Shown here: positions 1-5,471 of the stretch, one piece after another | Layout of the letters: each line of letters begins with the position of its first letter | Position numbering within the stretch: position 1 is the first letter of the stretch | Assembly: GCA_021817625.1 (NCBI GenBank) | Contig: JAKASY010000175.1 | Location: 1 to 5,471, forward strand | Reading direction: 5' to 3' | DNA: 5,471 bases | Source of the DNA: Bacillota bacterium | Lineage (GTDB): Bacteria > Bacillota_E > JAJZYS01 > JAILZS01 | Translations under genes and position numbers: made by a program | The notes under the pieces: generated by a model | What the model was told of the DNA's origin: nothing | The model's input: the letters and a program-made list of their open reading frames with translations, nothing else | Databases searched by the model: none

Positions 1-198
1 GACCCGGTCCGCAGCGTTTCGATGTGGCGCGCCTTGGGGCGCGCCGCCTTTCCTCGTATCCGCCGCGACGGCCCAGCCAAGAAATGCATGTTCTATGTCC
101 GCGCACGTCGAGACGTATGTGGAAGGAATCTTTGCACCTTTCGGCGAACCCGGTCGCTTCATTCCCGGCTCTGGCCGGAGGCGACGGGGGGGCCAAGC
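1..198. other. Non-coding leader upstream of the S9 peptidase gene
   Basis: An in-frame ATG at 22 would extend the peptidase by 59 residues. That extension is rich in Arg and Cys, uses many A/T-ending codons between about 80 and 165 unlike the gene body, and resembles neither a signal peptide nor the start of a propeller, so I read the stretch as untranslated. It is less GC-rich around 80-150 than the coding DNA, as expected for a promoter region. It holds a small dyad at 105-116 (ACGTC-GA-GACGT) and an ATGCATG at 84-90. I could not identify a convincing -35/-10 pair. Confidence 0.6.
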
Positions 199-2235
199 GT
201 GGCGCGCGTTCCGCTCAATGGCTTCGAGGCGATTCGCAGGGTGGGCGTGCCGAAGCCGTCCCCCGACGGCGCGCGCGTGGTGTTCGCGCTCGCCCACGTC
301 GATGCGGACGAGAACCGCTACCGCAGCGAGCTCTGGCTGTATTCGCGCGCGAGCGGGGAGGCGCGCGCGTTCACGTCCGGCCCGTCGGACGCGTCGCCGG
401 CGTGGTCGCCTGACGGCTCGGCCATCGCGTTTCTGGGCGTGCGCGGCGACGACCAGGAGCCGCAGGTCTACCTCCTGCCCGTCGGCGGCGGCGAGGCGCG
501 GCGGCTCTCGAGCGGGCTCAAAGGGGCCGGCCAGCTCGCCTTCCGCCCGGACGGCCGGGCGGTCACCGTGACGGCCTGGAAGGACGAGGCCGAGGACGAC
601 ACTGCGGACCTTTGGCGGGCCATCGAAGAGGCCGGCGCCCTGCCCAAGGAGGGCGCGCGCACGCAGGACGTGCGCATGAGCGCCCGCGTGAAGTACCGGG
701 CGGACGGAGTCGGCTACGCCGACGATCGCCGCCGCCACGTCGCCCAGGTGGAGGTCGGCGACGCGCCGGCCGAGGCCAAGTGGCTGACCACCGGCGCCTA
801 CGACGTCATGCAGTACGCGTGGCATCCCGGCGGGACGCGCCTGGCGTTCATGCGCGGTCACACCGGCAAGCTCGACGAGTACTGGGACACCGGCGTGTAT
901 GAGGTCGACACCGCGGCGGGGTCCGAGGCGCGGCGCATCGCCTACCCCGGCGGCCGAATCGGCGGCTTCGCCTGGTCGCCGGACGGCGCTCGCCTCGCCC
1001 TCATCGCCGAGGACCAGAGCCTCGGCGTCGCCACCGACCAGCGGCTGTGGCTGTGCGACCCGTCGGACGGCAGCCTGACGCGGCTGGCGTCGGACCTCGA
1101 TCGGCCCTTCGGGCCAGGCATGTTCGGCGACTCGGCGCCCTTCCCCGAGCGCGCGGACATCGCCTGGGACCCGGACGGGCAGGGGCTTTGCGTGCAGGTT
1201 CAGGACGAGGGCAGCGTCTACCCGGTGCACGTGCGCCTGTCCGACGGCCGCCGGACGCGCCTCGTACCCGAGTCGTTCCGCGGAAACTGCGCCAGCGTCG
1301 CGCGCGCCCCGGACGCCTACTGGTCGGCCGTTGACAGCTCTGACCGGCCGGCCGAGGTGTGCGAGATCCCGCTTTCGGGTGGTGAACCGATCCGCCGCAC
1401 GGATGTGAACACGAGCGCGCTCGCCGCCTGGGAGGCGCGGCCGTTCGAGTCCATCCGCTTCACGAGCCCCGACGGCACCGCGGTGCAGGCGTTCGTCGCC
1501 AAGCCTCCCGATTTCGCCGAGGGAAAGCGCCACCCGCTCCTGCTCCTCGTCCACGGCGGTCCGCACGGCATGTTCGGCCACAGCTTCGAGCACGAGGTGC
1601 TGCACCACGCCTCGGAGGGGCGCGTGGTGCTCATGGTCAACCCGCGTGGCAGCTACGGCTACGGTCAGGCCTTCACCCACGCCTGCGTCGACGACTGGGG
1701 CGGCGGCGACTTCCAGGACATCATGGCCGGGGTCGACGAGGTGGTTCGGCGCGGCTGGGTCGACCCGGCCCGCATGGCCGTGAACGGCATCAGCTACGGC
1801 GGCTACATGTCGAGCTGGATCCTCACGCACACCGACCGCTTCGCCTGCGCCATACCTGAGATGCTCGTGAGCGACCTCGTAAGCATGGCGGGCACGAGCG
1901 ACATCGGCTGGTTCCTGGGCAGGGACGAGGCCGGCGGCACGCCGCTCGACGGCGGCCGGGGCCTGTGGGCGCACTCGCCCCTGTCGAGCGTTCAGGGCGC
2001 AACGACCCCGACCCTGATCATCGAGGGAGAGGTCGACTACCGCTGCCCCATCGGCCAGGGCGAGGAGCTGTTCATGGCGCTTCGCTGGCAGGGGGTCGAG
2101 GCGGTGCTGGTCCGCCTGCAGGGAGCGAGCCACGTGGCCGCGTGGACCGGCGCACCGCGCCAGCGCCTGGCGCGCAAGGCCCTGATCCAGGGCTTCCTGA
2201 CCCGCCACGGCGTGAGCGGCGAGCCGGTAGCCTGA
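199..2235 (+). CDS. S9 family serine peptidase (acylaminoacyl-peptidase / oligopeptidase type), cytoplasmic
   Basis: Encodes a 678-residue prolyl-oligopeptidase-clan peptidase expected to cleave short peptides or N-acylated N-terminal residues in the cytoplasm. Residues 1 to about 420 carry TolB/WD40-like propeller repeats with recurring W-x-P-D/G-G cores near 21-24, 69-73, 115-119, 208-212, 259-263 and 323-327. Residues from about 425 form the alpha/beta-hydrolase domain: HGGP oxyanion-loop motif at 452-455, NPRG at 481-484 followed by SYGYG, nucleophile Ser532 in GISYGG, acid Asp613 in EGEVDYRCP, and His645 in ASHVAAW. The triad is therefore complete and the length is normal for the family. 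The GTG at 199 is chosen because the propeller begins directly after it and a run of seven G (186-192) lies 6 bases upstream. This start is probable, not certain. There is no signal peptide. It is followed after 48 bases by a serine hydrolase gene, probably co-transcribed. Exact substrate (acyl-peptide, dipeptide or oligopeptide) cannot be read from sequence. The family call is firm. Confidence 0.93.
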   Translation: MARVPLNGFEAIRRVGVPKPSPDGARVVFALAHVDADENRYRSELWLYSRASGEARAFTSGPSDASPAWSPDGSAIAFLGVRGDDQEPQVYLLPVGGGEARRLSSGLKGAGQLAFRPDGRAVTVTAWKDEAEDDTADLWRAIEEAGALPKEGARTQDVRMSARVKYRADGVGYADDRRRHVAQVEVGDAPAEAKWLTTGAYDVMQYAWHPGGTRLAFMRGHTGKLDEYWDTGVYEVDTAAGSEARRIAYPGGRIGGFAWSPDGARLALIAEDQSLGVATDQRLWLCDPSDGSLTRLASDLDRPFGPGMFGDSAPFPERADIAWDPDGQGLCVQVQDEGSVYPVHVRLSDGRRTRLVPESFRGNCASVARAPDAYWSAVDSSDRPAEVCEIPLSGGEPIRRTDVNTSALAAWEARPFESIRFTSPDGTAVQAFVAKPPDFAEGKRHPLLLLVHGGPHGMFGHSFEHEVLHHASEGRVVLMVNPRGSYGYGQAFTHACVDDWGGGDFQDIMAGVDEVVRRGWVDPARMAVNGISYGGYMSSWILTHTDRFACAIPEMLVSDLVSMAGTSDIGWFLGRDEAGGTPLDGGRGLWAHSPLSSVQGATTPTLIIEGEVDYRCPIGQGEELFMALRWQGVEAVLVRLQGASHVAAWTGAPRQRLARKALIQGFLTRHGVSGEPVA

Positions 2236-2270
2236 GAGCCACGCGCGGCGCACCCGGCCCGGACATCCGA

Positions 2271-2278
2271 AGGGAGGA
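2271..2278 (+). promoter_or_regulatory. Ribosome binding site of the serine hydrolase gene
   Basis: AGGGAGGA lies with its last G 6 bases before the ATG at 2284, a near-ideal Shine-Dalgarno sequence and spacing. It fixes the start of the second gene. It sits inside the 48-base gap after the peptidase stop codon, where I see no terminator hairpin, which supports co-transcription of the two genes. Confidence 0.8.
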
Positions 2279-2283
2279 TCCCC

Positions 2284-3741
2284 ATGCCCGCCTGGACCGA
2301 CGCGTACGAGGGCTTCGTCCGGCCCATCCTCGAGCAGGAGGACGTGGTCGGGCTCGCCGTGGCTGTCGCGGACGCGGGCCGGCCCGTGTACTTCGGAGGC
2401 TTCGGCCACCGCGACCGCGAGCGCGGCCTGCCCGTGACCGAGCACACCTTGTTCGGCATCGGCTCGATCACGAAGTCGTTCACGGCGGTGGCGATCATGC
2501 GTCTGCAGGAGGAGGGCCGGCTCTCCGTCGACGACCTCGTCACCCGCTGGGTGCCCGAGCTCCGGGTGCCCCACAGCGGTGGCGCGACGCCCATGCGGGT
2601 CCATCACCTCCTGAGCCACAGCTCCGGGCTGCCGCCGCTTCCCACCCTGCGCGCCGCTTTGACGCGCAGCCTCATGGCCGACCCGGACGTGACGGAGGAG
2701 ACCCGCAAGAAGCTCCTGGCGCCGGTCGACACCTTCGACGAGCTGGTCGCCTTCCTGAACGCGCAGGGCATCGAGCCGCTCGGCCGGCCGGGCGAGGTGT
2801 TCAGCTACTCGAACGACGGCTACGCCCTTCTTGGCCTCATCGTCGAGCGTGCGAGCGGCGAGCGCTACGAGGACTGCGTGGCGAGCCGCGTCCTCGCTCC
2901 GGCCGGCATGGCGGAGACGGTGTTCGACATCGCGCCCCACGTCGACGGCCCGGACACAACGCGCCTGTACAATCCGAAGAAGAGCGACAAGGGCCCGCAG
3001 ACCGCCTACGAGTCCGGCCCGTGGTGGGACGCGGGTCCGATGACCGCCGCCGGCTTTCTTCGCTCCTCGGCGCACGACATGCTGCGCTACCTTGAGATCT
3101 ACCGCACCGGCGGCGCGGTGGGCGCTGCGCGCATCCTCACGCCGGAGAGCGTGCGCGAGATGGTCGCTCCCCGCATCCTGTGCGGCGCCAGGATGCACTA
3201 CGGATACGGCCTCATGATCACGGCGGACCACGCCGGCGCTCGCCTCGTGGAGCATGGCGGCAACATCAAGGGCGCGGCCGCCTGGATGACCGCCGCGCCC
3301 GAGCGCGGGCTCACGGCGGTCGGCCTGAGCAACCTTTCCGGGGCGCCCACGTCGCGCCTCCTGCTCGGCGCCGTGAACGCCGCCCTGGGCCTTTCGCCCG
3401 CCCGCCTGCGCGCCGAGTTCCCGGCCTCGTTCGAGCCCGCGGTGGCGCTCTCCGAGTACGAGGGTGTCTACGCGTCCGGCGAGGATACGCGCCTCGAGGT
3501 GCGCGCCGGCGAGGGAGGACTCGTCATCGGCGGCGGCCGCGATGACGATCGCTACCCTCTCAGGCCCGTGGAGCCGGACGCGTTCGTCTACAGCGCGCAC
3601 GGGGACCAGTCGTACATCCGCTTCCTGCGCGCGCCGGACGGCGCGATCTCCGCGGTGGCGGCGCACTTCCGGGTTGTGCGGCGAGTCGCCGATCTGGACC
3701 CGGACGTGCCCACCGCCCAGGCGGGGGGCGGCGGCCGATGA
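2284..3741 (+). CDS. Serine hydrolase of the class C beta-lactamase / penicillin-binding-protein fold
   Basis: Encodes a 485-residue protein of the beta-lactamase-related family (Pfam Beta-lactamase type), which includes class C beta-lactamases, D-aminopeptidases, DD-peptidases and EstB-like esterases. The three active-site elements are visible: SxxK as Ser61-I-T-Lys64, YxN as Tyr175-S-Asn177, and the KTG-equivalent as HGG at 324-326, the form usual in esterase- and aminopeptidase-like members. The family segment HLLSHSSGLP lies at 108-117. From about residue 385 a separate C-terminal beta-rich domain begins (YEGVYASG from 392), like the small barrel appended to many of these proteins. No signal peptide, lipobox or membrane segment is seen at the N-terminus, so it is likely cytoplasmic. 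That argues against a cell-wall DD-peptidase or a resistance beta-lactamase, both normally exported. Location behind an oligopeptidase favours peptide, amide or ester hydrolysis. Its true substrate is unknown. The start is set by a strong Shine-Dalgarno. Confidence 0.92.
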   Translation: MPAWTDAYEGFVRPILEQEDVVGLAVAVADAGRPVYFGGFGHRDRERGLPVTEHTLFGIGSITKSFTAVAIMRLQEEGRLSVDDLVTRWVPELRVPHSGGATPMRVHHLLSHSSGLPPLPTLRAALTRSLMADPDVTEETRKKLLAPVDTFDELVAFLNAQGIEPLGRPGEVFSYSNDGYALLGLIVERASGERYEDCVASRVLAPAGMAETVFDIAPHVDGPDTTRLYNPKKSDKGPQTAYESGPWWDAGPMTAAGFLRSSAHDMLRYLEIYRTGGAVGAARILTPESVREMVAPRILCGARMHYGYGLMITADHAGARLVEHGGNIKGAAAWMTAAPERGLTAVGLSNLSGAPTSRLLLGAVNAALGLSPARLRAEFPASFEPAVALSEYEGVYASGEDTRLEVRAGEGGLVIGGGRDDDRYPLRPVEPDAFVYSAHGDQSYIRFLRAPDGAISAVAAHFRVVRRVADLDPDVPTAQAGGGGR

Positions 3742-3771
3742 GGCGGGGCATCTTGCCGCCGCCGCGCCGTC

Positions 3772-3791
3772 GCCGTCGCCGACCCGACGGC
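3772..3791 (+). repeat. GC-rich inverted repeat (7-bp stem, 6-base loop)
   Basis: GCCGTCG at 3772-3778 is exactly complementary to CGACGGC at 3785-3791, with loop CCGACC. It starts 30 bases after the hydrolase stop codon and forms the first of three hairpins in this intergenic stretch. It has no following T-run. It may help form the 3' end of the upstream transcript, though stems of this size also arise by chance in very GC-rich DNA. Confidence 0.4.
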
Positions 3792-3800
3792 CTGGTCGAG

Positions 3801-3820
3801 CCGCGCCGGACACGGCGCGG
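3801..3820 (+). terminator. Candidate terminator hairpin after the hydrolase gene (no T-tract)
   Basis: CCGCGCCG at 3801-3808 pairs perfectly with CGGCGCGG at 3813-3820 around a four-base loop GACA, giving eight consecutive G-C pairs 60 bases past the hydrolase stop codon. The placement fits the end of the peptidase-hydrolase transcription unit. No T-run follows (the next bases are ACAGGCATAT), so it is not a canonical intrinsic terminator. T-less hairpins of this kind are proposed as terminators or 3'-end stabilisers in high-GC bacteria, so the call remains tentative. Confidence 0.42.
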
Positions 3821-3867
3821 ACAGGCATATCCACACGTTCTGACGAATCTTCAGACGGTCGCGTCCG

Positions 3868-3895
3868 CGCCGCCGCCCGGCAGGCGGGCGCGGCG
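3868..3895 (+). repeat. Long GC-rich hairpin (11 paired bases, one bulge)
   Basis: CGCCG-C-CGCCCG at 3868-3879 pairs with CGGGCG-CGGCG at 3885-3895, leaving one bulged C and loop GCAGG. It lies about 75 bases before the start of the binding-protein gene and is followed by GAAGGCC-type sequence without a T-run. It could be a second terminator element for the upstream unit or, if transcription of the binding-protein gene starts before it, a leader structure. The sequence alone does not decide. Confidence 0.4.
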
Positions 3896-3956
3896 AAGGC
3901 CCTGACGGCCGGGCCCGTTCTGCCCCGCACTACCGTCTATGCATGACCGCACGCGA

Positions 3957-3964
3957 AGGGGGAG
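3957..3964 (+). promoter_or_regulatory. Ribosome binding site that selects the TTG start of the binding-protein gene
   Basis: AGGGGGAG lies 7 bases before TTG 3972. The same element is only 1 base from the in-frame GTG at 3966, too close for normal initiation. The TTG therefore fits better, and it also gives a signal peptide with a standard short basic start. The two choices differ by two residues. Confidence 0.7.
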
Positions 3965-3971
3965 AGTGTCC

Positions 3972-5471
3972 TTGACCCGGTTGCCACTGAAGAGGAGCGC
4001 ATGGCTAGGTGCCTTCGCCGGCGCCGCCCTGATCCTGCCGATGATCGCCGGCTCCACCACCGTCGCAGCCGCCCGCCACCATCGCGCAGCGTCGGGTGGC
4101 ACGCTGATTTTCGCCCAGCAGACCGAGCCCGACTCACTCGACAACGCGCATACCATCCTGGGCGCGTCATGGACGATCTTCTCGGAGATCTACGACACGC
4201 TCGTCGTTGAGCCCAAGCCGGGCCAGTTCGCGGGCGAGATCGCGAAGTCCTGGACGATCTCGAAGAACGGCCTCGTGTACACGTTCCAGATCCGCCACGG
4301 CCTGAAGTTCTCGAACGGCGACCCGCTTACGGCCCAGGCGGTCGCATTCACCTTCAACCGCATCCTGAACCCCGCGACGAAGTCGCCCGACCTCGGCGTG
4401 ATCGGTCCGATCCAGAGCGTCAAAGCTGTTGGCAACTACACGGCCGTCTTCACCCTGAAGCAGCCGTTCGCCTACGAGCTCGCGGATCTGGCGGTGGGAT
4501 ACGCCGGCATCGAGGACCCGGCCGCCGTGCAGAAGGAGGGCGCGAAGTTCGGCCGCGACCCGGTCGGCTCTGGCCCGTTCATGCTGAAGAGCTGGGTGTC
4601 GGGCGAGTCGATCACCCTCGTGCCGAACCCCTACTACCACAGCTACGCGCCGTACGACAAGAACCATGGCCCGGCCAAGGAGACCGTGAAGTACCTGTTC
4701 ATCAGCAACCAGGAGTCGCAGGTCGCCGCCATGCAGAGCGGCGAGGCGAACATCCTGCTCGGGCTGCCGGGCCAGAACTACGCCCAGTTCAAGTCAAACC
4801 CGCAGTTCTCGACCCTTGTCTACCCGGCTCAGGACATCAACTATCTCGAGTTCAAGTACTCCGCGCCCAAGGGCGGAACGCCGCAGATCCTGCCGCCGTT
4901 CAACGACGTGCGCGTGCGTCAAGCGGCCGGCTACGCGATGGACCCGGCTGGCCAGCTGAAATCCGCTGCCTACGGCCTCGGCACGGTCGAATACGGCGTG
5001 ATCCCGGTCGGCACCGACGCCTACGACCCGGCCCTCAAGAGCGTGGGCTTCCACTACGACCCGGCCCTGGCCGAGAAGCTGCTCACTGAGGCCGGCTGGA
5101 AGCCAGGTGCCGGCGGCGTGCGCTACAAGGACGGCAAGCCGCTTGACGTCACCCTCTGGGTGTTCACCCTCGGCTACTATCCACAGCTCGCCCAGATCAT
5201 GGCGAACGAGCTCGACGCGGTCGGGTTCAAGGTGAACATCCAGGCGCTGGCCATCGCGAGCCTTCTTGCCGAGTTCCCCAAGGGCAACGTGAACATGGAC
5301 GTGGTCGGCCTTGGCTGGCCCAACTCGAGCATCATGAACGTCGAGTACACGCTGCCACTCGGCTCAGGCAACTTCCCCGACCCGTACCTCGAGAATCTCC
5401 TGAACAAGGCCGAGGCCACGACGAACAACGCCCAGCGCATCAAGCTGTACGATGAGGCCCAGGCGTACCAG
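3972..5471 (+). CDS. Peptide-type ABC transporter substrate-binding protein, SBP family 5 (3' end outside window)
   Basis: An open frame of 500 codons runs to the window edge without a stop. It encodes an extracytoplasmic solute-binding protein of the oligopeptide/dipeptide/nickel class (SBP_bac_5), which delivers ligand to an ABC importer. Residues 1-34 form a Sec-type signal peptide: basic TRLPLKR, a hydrophobic stretch at about 10-27, and likely cleavage after VAAA at 31-34. The mature domain opens with GGTL at 42-45 and EPDSLDN at 52-58. The family signature region spans about 91-121, with AKSW, NGLVYTFQIR and GLKFSNGD. DVRVRQAAGYAMD, from 312, is the usual helix of the second lobe. The family usually has about 500-560 residues, so only a short C-terminal part is missing. 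There is no Cys after the signal, so it is not a typical lipoprotein. The start could be GTG 3966. Permease and ATPase genes are expected downstream but not seen. Ligand specificity (peptide, nickel, glycoside or other) cannot be assigned. Confidence 0.92.
   Translation, partial: MTRLPLKRSAWLGAFAGAALILPMIAGSTTVAAARHHRAASGGTLIFAQQTEPDSLDNAHTILGASWTIFSEIYDTLVVEPKPGQFAGEIAKSWTISKNGLVYTFQIRHGLKFSNGDPLTAQAVAFTFNRILNPATKSPDLGVIGPIQSVKAVGNYTAVFTLKQPFAYELADLAVGYAGIEDPAAVQKEGAKFGRDPVGSGPFMLKSWVSGESITLVPNPYYHSYAPYDKNHGPAKETVKYLFISNQESQVAAMQSGEANILLGLPGQNYAQFKSNPQFSTLVYPAQDINYLEFKYSAPKGGTPQILPPFNDVRVRQAAGYAMDPAGQLKSAAYGLGTVEYGVIPVGTDAYDPALKSVGFHYDPALAEKLLTEAGWKPGAGGVRYKDGKPLDVTLWVFTLGYYPQLAQIMANELDAVGFKVNIQALAIASLLAEFPKGNVNMDVVGLGWPNSSIMNVEYTLPLGSGNFPDPYLENLLNKAEATTNNAQRIKLYDEAQAYQ

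Noticed and set aside
22..198. N-terminal extension of the S9 peptidase from the ATG at 22
   Set aside because: Codon use in this stretch does not match the gene body, the residues resemble no signal peptide or known domain, and the propeller begins right after the GTG at 199.
1965..3095. Long forward frame crossing the peptidase-hydrolase junction
   Set aside because: It is out of frame with both well-supported genes, its product is low-complexity Arg/Ala/Gly/Pro, and it spans the intergenic Shine-Dalgarno. It is a composition artefact.
3738..3905. A 55-codon frame starting at an ATGA overlap with the hydrolase stop codon
   Set aside because: The overlap looks like translational coupling, but the product is a low-complexity Arg/Pro-rich peptide that spans two GC hairpins and matches no family I recognise. 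It is better explained as non-coding GC-rich DNA.
3902..3936. Promoter with CTGACG (3902-3907) and TACCGT (3931-3936)
   Set aside because: The spacer would be 23 bases, too long for a normal sigma-70-type promoter. The TACCGT alone fits a loose TAnnnT -10 but is not enough to call.
4167..4667. Reverse-strand open frame of 166 codons opposite the binding-protein gene
   Set aside because: The forward strand here clearly encodes conserved SBP family 5 sequence. Long antisense frames are expected in high-GC genes with G/C at third positions.
1..5471. CRISPR array, tRNA or rRNA genes, insertion sequences, phage or defence genes
   Set aside because: I saw no regularly spaced direct repeats, tRNA-like cloverleaf, transposase motifs or defence-type domains on either strand.

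Overview
The window is high-GC DNA (roughly 70% by eye). Its codons strongly favour G or C at the third position, and two of its three genes appear to start at GTG or TTG. This suggests a high-GC bacterium such as an actinobacterium, a Chloroflexota-like soil lineage or a proteobacterium. Nothing in the sequence fixes the phylum. There are three protein genes, all on the + strand, and no RNA gene, insertion sequence, CRISPR array or long repeat that I can see.

Layout: positions 1-198 are non-coding leader. Positions 199-2235 encode a cytoplasmic S9-family serine peptidase of the acylaminoacyl-peptidase/oligopeptidase type, with a beta-propeller followed by an alpha/beta-hydrolase. After a 48-base gap holding a strong ribosome binding site, 2284-3741 encode a class C beta-lactamase-fold serine hydrolase. 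A 230-base intergenic stretch (3742-3971) then holds three GC-rich hairpins and a strong Shine-Dalgarno sequence. From 3972 to the window edge runs the secreted substrate-binding protein of a peptide-type ABC transporter (SBP family 5). Its C-terminus lies outside the window.

The first two genes look like one transcription unit and the third like the start of a second, probably continuing into permease and ATPase genes beyond the window. Together they fit peptide scavenging: an extracytoplasmic binding protein captures oligopeptides for import, and a cytoplasmic oligopeptidase and a penicillin-recognising-fold hydrolase break down peptides or related amides and esters. That link is inferred from gene order and family knowledge; the sequence does not show substrate identity. 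All three families are well known, and I see no convincing sign of a novel system here. The items worth a second look are start-codon choice, the missing lipobox in the binding protein, the hairpin cluster, and a short motif shared by the two leaders.
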